Source: Bacillota bacterium
GTDB lineage: Bacteria > Bacillota > SHA-98 > UBA4971
Assembly (NCBI GenBank): GCA_012842395.1
Contig: DUSX01000018.1
Coordinates: 1 to 62,115 of the forward strand
DNA length: 62,115 nucleotides
Reading direction: 5' to 3'
Shown: one piece after another, positions 53,486 through 60,457 of the stretch
How positions within the stretch are numbered: position 1 is the first letter of the stretch
How the letters are laid out: every line of letters begins with the position of its first letter
Notes under the pieces: model-generated
Told to the model about the DNA's origin: nothing
The model's database searches: none
The model's input: only the letters and a program-made list of their open reading frames with translations
Translations under genes and position numbers: made by a program

Positions 53486-55861
53486 GTGGGCAATGCTGGA
53501 GGCGGAGACCCGGTCGCCAGGGATAGCCTGCAGGATGAATTCAGCATAGTGCACCACCGGGCGAGGCGCGTGGACGCGGTGGAGAAGGTGACCGGCAGGG
53601 CGAAATTCGCGGCGGATCTGTACTTCGACGGCATGCTTCACGCGCGTGTGCTGCGGGCGAAGTTCCCCCACGCCAGGATCGTGCGGATCGACGCGAGTGA
53701 GGCATCGAGGGTTCCGGGAGTCATTGCCGTCATCACGCACGAGGACATCCCTGGCGTCAAGACCTTCGGACCGGTGCGGCAGGACATGCCCGTGTTCGCC
53801 TTCGACAAGACACGTTACTTGGGCGACGGCGTGGCGATGGCCGTGGCGACCACCGTGGAGGCGGCCGAGCAGGCCTGTGAGCTGGTCCGCGTCGAGTACC
53901 AGGAGCTTCCCGCCGTTTTTTCGCCGGAGGAAGCCATGGCGGAGGGCGCACCGATCCTGCACGATGACGCGCCTGGGAACGTCGTGAACCACCATGTGGT
54001 GCGTAAAGGTGACGTGGACGCCGGGTTCGCCGCGTCGGACGTCGTCGTGGAGCGCGAGTACCGCACCCAGTTCATCGAGCACGCGTACATCGAGCCCGAG
54101 GCCGCAGTGGCGGTCCCGAACCCGGCCGAGGGGTCGGTCACGGTATATGGGTCGATCCAGAACCCTTTCACTGCGAGGCGCGTCGTGGCGCAGGTCCTCG
54201 GGGTGAGCCTGAACAGGGTCCGGATCGTCCAGTGTGCCATGGGAGGGTCGTTCGGAGGCAAGGATGACGTCATGTCCTGCATGTGCGCGCGGGCGGCGCT
54301 GGCGGCCCTCAAGACGGGCAGGCCCGTGAAGATCGTGAACACCCGCGAGGAGTCCATCGTGGAGGGATACAAGCGACACCCATATTTGCTCAGGTACAAG
54401 GTGGGGGCAACGAGAGATGGCAGGCTCCTTGCCATGGAGATACGCATCCTCGCAGATGCGGGAGCCTACGCTTCAATGACGCCTTTTGTGACGTGGCGCT
54501 CGGTGGTACAGGCGACCGGACCTTACGAGGTTCCCAACGTCAAGACGGACGTGTACGGCGTATACACCAACAATACGTATACCGGCGCCATGAGGGGGTT
54601 CGGGAGCCCACAGATCATCTTTGCTCACGAGTCCTTGATGGACGAGCTCGCGGCGGAACTCGACATGGATCCGCTGGATCTGCGCCTCCGGAACGGCTTC
54701 CGGCAGGGGTCGGTCACGGCCACCGGCCAGGCGCTGGACGACCACGCGGTAAGCCTTGTGGAAGTGATGGAGAAGGCCTCGGAGGCCATCGGATACCGCG
54801 AGAAGAGGCGGGCATATGCTGAGGCTGCGCGGCGGGAGAGAGCAAGGAAGGTCCGCGGGGTCGGGCTTGCCGCGAGCTACCGCGGCGTCAGCCTGGGCGG
54901 GGAGGGCGTGGATGCGACGGGAGCCATCGTCTCCGTGCAGCAGGACGGCAGCGTGTACGTGTATGCGGGCCTAGCCGAGAACGGCCAGGGGCTCCGCACG
55001 ATATTCAGCCAGATCGCTGCGGAGGAGCTCGGGTGCAACTTGGAGGACGTGGTGTTCATGGACACCGATACCTCGCTCATCCCCGACGGCGGCCCTACGG
55101 TGGCGTCGCGGAGCACGGTCATGGGCGGCTCCGCAGTGCGCGACGCCGCCCGGAAGGTCCGGGAAACGCTCCTGGGTGTGGCTGGGGAGATGCTCGGGAC
55201 GTCCTCCGACGCGCTGCGGTCGTCGAGAGGCAGGATATTCGTGTCCGGCGATCCTGCGCGTGGCTTGAGCTTTAGAGAGGTGGCGCAGGCAGCGTACAAT
55301 CGCGGGGAGCTCATGGCGGCCTTCGGGTGGCACAAGGGCCCGAAGGTCTCCTGGGACGAGGAGCACGGCCAAGGAAGGGCGTACTTCACGTATGTGTATG
55401 CCTGCCAGGCGGCTGAGGTCGAGGTGGACACCGAGACAGGCAAGGTCAGGGTGCTGAAGGTGGCAGCCGCGCACGACGTTGGCAGGGCCATCAACCCCGC
55501 GACCGTGGAGGGACAGATATACGGCGGCGTGGCCATGGGGATGGGATACGGCCTACTGGAAGAGGTGGAAATGTCGGGTGGCGTCACGAGGACGCAGAAC
55601 TTCGACGAGTACCTCATCGCCACGTCCCTGGACGTGCCAGAGGTCATCCCGATACTGGTGGAGAACCCCGATTCGTACGGCCCGTATGGCGCGAAAACCG
55701 TCGGGGAGCCTACGTGCGAGCTTCTCGCGCCGGCCATTGCGAACGCTGTGGCGCATGCGACGGGCAGGCGAGTGCGGGAGCTTCCGCTCGACCTGGAGAG
55801 GGTGTTGCTGGGGCGGTCGCTCAGGGCGGCGCGCGGTAAGAGGGGAAGTGAGATGTCATGA
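53486..55861 (+). CDS. Molybdenum hydroxylase large subunit (set B)
   Basis: This second Mo subunit has 791 residues. It keeps the hammerhead (RRVDAVEKVTGRAKFAAD), GGSFGGKDD, TGAMRGFGSPQ, ENGQGLRTIF and the catalytic Glu741 in YGAKTVGEPT. It has clearly diverged from set A, so a different substrate is likely. GTG 53486 has AAAGGGGG ten bases upstream; TTG 53465 would overlap that site. The ATGA overlap with the set B FAD gene shows a tight operon. Confidence 0.92.
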   Translation: MGNAGGGDPVARDSLQDEFSIVHHRARRVDAVEKVTGRAKFAADLYFDGMLHARVLRAKFPHARIVRIDASEASRVPGVIAVITHEDIPGVKTFGPVRQDMPVFAFDKTRYLGDGVAMAVATTVEAAEQACELVRVEYQELPAVFSPEEAMAEGAPILHDDAPGNVVNHHVVRKGDVDAGFAASDVVVEREYRTQFIEHAYIEPEAAVAVPNPAEGSVTVYGSIQNPFTARRVVAQVLGVSLNRVRIVQCAMGGSFGGKDDVMSCMCARAALAALKTGRPVKIVNTREESIVEGYKRHPYLLRYKVGATRDGRLLAMEIRILADAGAYASMTPFVTWRSVVQATGPYEVPNVKTDVYGVYTNNTYTGAMRGFGSPQIIFAHESLMDELAAELDMDPLDLRLRNGFRQGSVTATGQALDDHAVSLVEVMEKASEAIGYREKRRAYAEAARRERARKVRGVGLAASYRGVSLGGEGVDATGAIVSVQQDGSVYVYAGLAENGQGLRTIFSQIAAEELGCNLEDVVFMDTDTSLIPDGGPTVASRSTVMGGSAVRDAARKVRETLLGVAGEMLGTSSDALRSSRGRIFVSGDPARGLSFREVAQAAYNRGELMAAFGWHKGPKVSWDEEHGQGRAYFTYVYACQAAEVEVDTETGKVRVLKVAAAHDVGRAINPATVEGQIYGGVAMGMGYGLLEEVEMSGGVTRTQNFDEYLIATSLDVPEVIPILVENPDSYGPYGAKTVGEPTCELLAPAIANAVAHATGRRVRELPLDLERVLLGRSLRAARGKRGSEMS

Positions 55862-56745
55862 GGCTCCCGAAGGTCGGCTATGTGGTGCCGGAGACCTTGG
55901 AAGAGGCCAGCGGGTTTTTGCGGGAACATGCCGGGCAGGCCATGGTCGTCGCGGGCGGCACGGATGTCTTGGTCCAGCTCAGGCGGCAGGCCTGGCGCCG
56001 GGAACGGACTGCTCTCCGGTGGCTCGTGGATATCTCGCGAATCCCAGGGCTTTCGGGGGTATGGACCAGCGCCGGCACCATCACCATCGGGGCGCTCACG
56101 GTGCACGAGGAGGTGGCCCGAAACCCTGTCGTTCGGAAGGGTGCGCGGCTCTTGTCCGAAGCGTGCGCAAGCGTGGGCTCGCCACAGATCCGTGCGCGCG
56201 GGACCCTCGGCGGGAACATAATGAATGCCTCACCTGCGGCCGACACCATTCCCGCGCTCGTGGCTCTTTCCGCGAGGGTCCGGCTTGCGGACGTGGGAAG
56301 CACCCGCGACATCTTCATCACTGACTTGTTCGACGGACCTTACAGAAACCGCGCCCTGCCGGGGGAGGTTCTCACGGACGTGTATTTCGACGCCCTTCCC
56401 CCGAGGTCCGGGTGTGCCTTTGTGAAGCTAGGGCGCCGCGAGGCGCTGGCGATCGCGCGCTTGAGCTGCGCTGCTGTCATCGAACGCGACGACGCTGGGC
56501 GCGTGCTGCGGGCCACGATCGTTCCGGGCGCGTGCCTGCCGATGCCCGCGCGGGTTCCGTCGGCTGAAGAGATCTTGGTGGGCACGATCCCCGACGAAAC
56601 CGTCGTTGCCGCCGCGGCACGCGAGGTTGCGCAGGAAATGGTGAGGAAGACTGGGGTCCGCTGGTCAACTGACTACAAGAGGCCCGCCCTTGAGGCTCTT
56701 GCTAGGCGCGCCATATGGCAGGCTTTGGGGGTGAACGTGGAGTGA
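55858..56745 (+). CDS. Molybdenum hydroxylase FAD subunit (set B)
   Basis: The 295-residue CoxM/YgfM-type flavoprotein has FAD loops VVAGGTDVLVQLR and RGTLGGNIMNASPAAD, and CAFVKLGRREALAIA in the C-terminal part. It lacks the Gly-rich insertion of the set A subunit. Its end overlaps the set B [2Fe-2S] gene, giving the order Mo-FAD-FeS, whereas set A is scattered (FeS, 6 kb, FAD, Mo). Confidence 0.92.
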   Translation: MRLPKVGYVVPETLEEASGFLREHAGQAMVVAGGTDVLVQLRRQAWRRERTALRWLVDISRIPGLSGVWTSAGTITIGALTVHEEVARNPVVRKGARLLSEACASVGSPQIRARGTLGGNIMNASPAADTIPALVALSARVRLADVGSTRDIFITDLFDGPYRNRALPGEVLTDVYFDALPPRSGCAFVKLGRREALAIARLSCAAVIERDDAGRVLRATIVPGACLPMPARVPSAEEILVGTIPDETVVAAAAREVAQEMVRKTGVRWSTDYKRPALEALARRAIWQALGVNVE

Positions 56746-57284
56746 AGACAGTAGAACCGGGGACGAGCGTGACCATATCGTTCAGGGTCAACGGTCGCGG
56801 GGTCGAGGTCGAGGTTTCGCCGGAGGACAGGCTCATAGACGTGCTCCGCGATCGCCTGCGGCTCACCGGCACCAAGGAAGGATGCGGCATCGGTGAGTGC
56901 GGTGCTTGCACGGTGCTTCTTGACGGAAAGCCCGCGAACTCATGCCTAGTTCCCGCTCTTCAAGTGGAGGGCCGCGAAGTCGAGACGGTGGAGGGGCTCG
57001 CGAGGAACGGCAAGCTTCATCCGCTCCAGGAAGCCTTCGTCGAGCACGCCGCGGTGCAGTGTGGGTTCTGCACGCCGGGGATGCTCATGTCAGCGGTCGC
57101 GCTCCTACGCGAGAATCCCGAGCCTACCAGGGAGGAGATCGCCCGTGCCATCTCAGGCAACCTCTGCAGATGCACGGGGTACCACCAGATCATCTCCGCG
57201 ATAGAGGACGCAGCCACCAGGATGAAGGCGCCGGAGGCGCGAGGCCAGGGCGGAGAGCTTCAGCCGAGCGATTCGGCAGACTGA
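56742..57284 (+). CDS. Molybdenum hydroxylase [2Fe-2S] subunit (set B)
   Basis: The 180-residue protein has a ferredoxin domain (CGIGECGACTVLLDG, then NSC) and an all-helical domain (QCGFCTPGM, GNLCRCTGY), the normal two clusters. GTG 56742 overlaps the previous stop; ATG 56715 is an alternative. The last 20 residues are low-complexity. It completes a three-subunit set B enzyme. Confidence 0.92.
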   Translation: MKTVEPGTSVTISFRVNGRGVEVEVSPEDRLIDVLRDRLRLTGTKEGCGIGECGACTVLLDGKPANSCLVPALQVEGREVETVEGLARNGKLHPLQEAFVEHAAVQCGFCTPGMLMSAVALLRENPEPTREEIARAISGNLCRCTGYHQIISAIEDAATRMKAPEARGQGGELQPSDSAD

Positions 57285-57309
57285 ACCCACCGGAAGGAGG
57301 CACGGAACC

Positions 57310-58638
57310 ATGCTCATCATCGGAGGAGGCCGTCTTCTCACCTTCGACGTCCAGGGGCGTGTGCTGGAGGACGGCGCGGTCGCTATCGAAGGCGGCATCA
57401 TCCGAGATGTCGGCCGCACGAGCGAAGTGAGACGACGCTACCCGGACGCCGAGTTCATCGATGCCGGGGGCCGTGTGATCATGCCCGGGATGATCAACGC
57501 CCACATGCACCTATACAGCACGTTTGCGCGGGGAATGGCGCTCAAGGACGCGCCGCCCCGCACATTCATCCAGATCTTGGAGCGTCTGTGGTGGAGGCTG
57601 GACAAGGCTTTGGGGCCGGAGGACGTATACGTGAGCGCCCTGGTTCCGCTCATCGACTGCATCCGTTGCGGGACTACCACTATCCTTGATCATCACGCCA
57701 GCCCGATGGCGGTCGCGGGCAGCCTCGACCAGATAGCGCGCGCGGTGGGCGAGGCGGGGATCAGAGCGTGCCTTGCGTACGAGGTCTCCGACAGGGACGG
57801 CGTGGACATCGCTGACCAGGGCATCCGTGAGAACGTGAGGTTGGTCGAGAGGTGCAGGCGCGAACGGGGCGAACACCTCGCCGCATCGTTCGGGCTCCAC
57901 GCGCAAATCACCTTGTCCGATGCGACGCTGGCGAAATGCCGCGAGGCAGCCGAGGGGCTCGATGTCGGGTTCCACGTGCACGTGGCTGAGGGACGGGAGG
58001 ACGTCGAGGACGCGCTTGCGAAGTCGGGCAAGCGGGTCGTGGAGCGTCTGGACGCCTTCGGCATCCTCGGTCCGAAGACCATCGCCGCTCATTGCGTTCA
58101 TATCACCGAGGCCGAGATGGAGATCTTGCGCGAGCGGGACGTGAACGTGGTGCACAATCCCGAGTCGAACATGGGTAACGCCGTCGGTGTGGCGCCCGTC
58201 CTGCGGATGATGGCTAGAGGCGTTAGAGTCGGTCTCGGCACCGACGGCTACACCGCCGACATGTTCGAGTCGGTCAAGGTCGCTAACACGCTCCACAAAC
58301 TCGCCGAGAAAAACCCCAGCGCTGCGTGGAGCGAGGTCCCGGCGATGGCGTTCGGGAACAACCGCGAGATCGCTCGCAGGGTTTTCGGGCTTAAGCTGGG
58401 CGTGCTCGAACCGGGCGCTGCCGGTGACGTGATAGTCGTGGACTACCGTCCACCGACGCCGCTCGACCCCGGCAACTACTACAGCCACATCCTCTTCGGC
58501 ATGAGCGGCGGGCTCGTAGATACCACGGTGGTGGCTGGGCGTGTGCTCATGCGCGGCCGTAAGCTTTTGGGGCTCGGCGAGGAGAGGATCACTGCCCGCT
58601 CGCGGGAGCTTGCGAGAAGGGTGTGGGAGAGGTTTTGA
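57310..58638 (+). CDS. ssnA: SsnA-type amidohydrolase
   Basis: The 442-residue member of the guanine/cytosine-deaminase-like amidohydrolase family has metal ligands in NAHMHLY, HVHVAEG and AAHCVHI and an Asp in LGTDGYTAD. It matches SsnA, a protein constantly linked with selenium-type molybdenum hydroxylases and anaerobic purine breakdown. It should deaminate or open a purine-derived ring. ATG 57310 follows GGAAGGAGG. It is the last gene of the set B operon before the PLP enzyme. Confidence 0.92.
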   Translation: MLIIGGGRLLTFDVQGRVLEDGAVAIEGGIIRDVGRTSEVRRRYPDAEFIDAGGRVIMPGMINAHMHLYSTFARGMALKDAPPRTFIQILERLWWRLDKALGPEDVYVSALVPLIDCIRCGTTTILDHHASPMAVAGSLDQIARAVGEAGIRACLAYEVSDRDGVDIADQGIRENVRLVERCRRERGEHLAASFGLHAQITLSDATLAKCREAAEGLDVGFHVHVAEGREDVEDALAKSGKRVVERLDAFGILGPKTIAAHCVHITEAEMEILRERDVNVVHNPESNMGNAVGVAPVLRMMARGVRVGLGTDGYTADMFESVKVANTLHKLAEKNPSAAWSEVPAMAFGNNREIARRVFGLKLGVLEPGAAGDVIVVDYRPPTPLDPGNYYSHILFGMSGGLVDTTVVAGRVLMRGRKLLGLGEERITARSRELARRVWERF

Positions 58639-58665
58639 CCGAAAGGTCGGAAAGGTGAGGGAGTT

Positions 58666-60057
58666 ATGACACGCAAGCTGGTGTACGGCCCCACGTTCGA
58701 GGAGATGCTCCACCCCGAGCGCATCGACCCGAACGTGAGGGAGAGGGCGCTCAAGGCGTTTCAGGAGGACGTGCTCGATCCGGTCAACCTGTACAACATC
58801 ACGTGGAAAGGGCCGGACAACAAAGTGAGGTACTTCGTGGTGCCGAAGGCGCTGACGGGGGTGGAGCCGAACATCATCCTCCTTTACGGCAAAGACTTTC
58901 CTACGGGCAGCCACAAGGTGGGGGCGACTTACTCCGTGGCCGTGGAGAAGCAGCTCCGCGGGGAGATCCGGCCGGGTGAACACACGCTGGTCTGGCCTTC
59001 TACAGGCAACTACGGGATCGGCGGTGCCTGGGTGGGGCCGAGGATGGGGTACGATTCTCTCGTCATTCTGCCTGAGCAGATGAGCGCCGAGCGGTTTGAG
59101 AGGATAGCGTATTACGGCGCGCGTGCCATTGCGACACCGGGGTGTGAGAGCAACGTCAAGGAAATCTATGACAAGTGTAAGGAATTGGTTAAGGCAGACC
59201 CAGACCGGGTGCGTGTCCTGAACCAATTCGAGGAGATGGGCAACTACCGGTTTCACTACTATGTGACCGGCAACAGCGTGGTCGAGGCCGTTCAGGAGCT
59301 CGGCCGAAAGGGCATAGGAAACGGCAGAACGGCGGCGTTCGTGTCGGCGATGGGTTCGGCGGGGACCATCGCAGCCGGCGACCGCCTGAAAGAGGTGTTT
59401 TACGAGACACGCATCGTGGGACTGGAGCCTATCCAGTGTCCCACGCTTTCTTACAACGGGTACGGCGCCCACGACATCCAGGGCATCGGCGACAAGCACG
59501 TCACGTGGATCCACAACGTCAACAACATGGATGCCATGATGTGCATCGACGACTTGGAGTGCAAGAAAGGGCTTCAGCTTCTGACCGACCCGGTGGGGCT
59601 CGAGTATCTCGCAGGCGATGTGGGAATCGACCAGGAGGCCGTGCAAACGCTCTCGCGCATCATCGGGATCTCGGGGGTGTGCAATATCCTGGGCGCGATC
59701 AAGACCGCCAAGTTCTACGAATTCGGCCCGAACGACAACATCGTCACGGTGGCCACGGACGCGATAGACAGGTACGAATCAGTGATGGGGGCACTATCCG
59801 AAGCTTACGGCGCGATGGACCGCGTGAAGGCGGCATGTCGTCACGAGGCCATATTCCTTTCCGCCAAGCTCGACCACATAATCGAGGGGACGGTAGAAAA
59901 CCGAAAGCGCTGGCACAACCTGAAGTATTACACCTGGGTGGAGCAACAGGGCAAGACAGTCGAGGAACTCAATGCGCAGAAGAGCCAGGAATACTGGGTG
60001 GCACAGCGTGCCAAGGTGGCCGAGATCGATGCGATGATCCGTGCTGCCCGCGCGTGA
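58666..60057 (+). CDS. Fold-type-II PLP-dependent enzyme of the catabolic cluster
   Basis: The 463-residue protein belongs to the cysteine synthase/threonine dehydratase fold. The PLP lysine is probably in FPTGSHKVGA; the substrate loop is WPSTGNYGIGG, and AMGSAGTIAAG resembles the phosphate-binding Gly loop. An extra C-terminal helical part of about 80 residues (YYTWVEQQGKTVEELNAQKS) is unlike standard lyases. It lies 27 bases after ssnA, in the operon. It might take the place of the diaminopropionate ammonia-lyase YgeX, which is missing; this is inference. ATG 58666 follows AAAGGTGAGGG. Confidence 0.8.
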   Translation: MTRKLVYGPTFEEMLHPERIDPNVRERALKAFQEDVLDPVNLYNITWKGPDNKVRYFVVPKALTGVEPNIILLYGKDFPTGSHKVGATYSVAVEKQLRGEIRPGEHTLVWPSTGNYGIGGAWVGPRMGYDSLVILPEQMSAERFERIAYYGARAIATPGCESNVKEIYDKCKELVKADPDRVRVLNQFEEMGNYRFHYYVTGNSVVEAVQELGRKGIGNGRTAAFVSAMGSAGTIAAGDRLKEVFYETRIVGLEPIQCPTLSYNGYGAHDIQGIGDKHVTWIHNVNNMDAMMCIDDLECKKGLQLLTDPVGLEYLAGDVGIDQEAVQTLSRIIGISGVCNILGAIKTAKFYEFGPNDNIVTVATDAIDRYESVMGALSEAYGAMDRVKAACRHEAIFLSAKLDHIIEGTVENRKRWHNLKYYTWVEQQGKTVEELNAQKSQEYWVAQRAKVAEIDAMIRAARA

Positions 60058-60161
60058 GCGCGGGCCGGTGGGCGGACGCCGGGGTAGGCCGGGGTAGGGA
60101 GGAGTGCCGAGGATTTCGACGAATATTCATAAGACACCAACTATAGCGTGCCAAGGCGTTA
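60058..60161 (+). other. Upstream part of the hydrogenase leader region
   Basis: A TATAGC (60142-60147) might be a -10 box for the riboswitch transcript, but no good -35 is seen. With the aptamer and repeat fragment below, the whole gap to the hydrogenase is 400 bases. Confidence 0.3.
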
Positions 60162-60234
60162 CTCTCATATAGACCTGATAATCGTGGGTTCAGGCGTTTC
60201 TACCAGGAGGCCGCAACCAACCTGGCTATGAGAG
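60162..60234 (+). promoter_or_regulatory. Purine riboswitch aptamer (guanine type)
   Basis: P1 pairs CTCTCATA (60162-60169) with TATGAGAG (60227-60234), perfectly. J1/2 keeps the U (60170). P2 pairs CCTGA (60174-60178) with TCAGG (60190-60194). L2 contains TAAT...GTGG, and L3 reads CCGCAAC for loop-loop contact. J2/3 is GTTTCTACC (60196-60204), identical to the family consensus. The specificity base before TATG is C (60226), predicting guanine or hypoxanthine, not adenine. Variations: L2 is two bases longer, P3 (60204-60224) has two central mismatches, and G replaces A at the base before the specificity C. Confidence 0.87.
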
Positions 60235-60297
60235 GGCGTCCGGGGATCGTTCGCTCGATCTCGGGGCCCCCGAGCCGGCTGGGGCGGCCTCCTTGGC

Positions 60298-60385
60298 GAG
60301 TCGAGAATTCTGCCAGCCGCCAGCCTGCGCGCCGAATTCGGACGGGGCGCGCCGGGCACCGGCTGACCCCGGGTCCCCGGTGACA
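60298..60385 (+). repeat. Dispersed repeat, core fragment in the riboswitch leader
   Basis: GAGTCGAGAATTCTGCC, then GCGCGCCGAATTCGGACG and GGCGCGCCGG match the core of the family (compare 19178-19230). Arms are lost. It lies between the aptamer and the hydrogenase ribosome site. Confidence 0.6.
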
Positions 60386-60457
60386 GCGGCGAGCGGGCGC
60401 CGGAACGCGGACTGAAGGGACCCACCGCGAGAGAATGGGCGATCGGAGGTGAGGGGC

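Noticed and set aside
43005-57284. In-frame TGA (selenocysteine) codons in the molybdenum hydroxylase genes
   Set aside because: All subunits read through without internal TGA; any selenium would be a non-protein labile ligand, which sequence cannot show.
57511-59646. 711-codon open frame on the minus strand opposite ssnA and the PLP gene
   Set aside because: It is exactly antisense to two well-identified genes, is His/Arg-rich, and shows no motif or ribosome site. High GC keeps opposite frames open.
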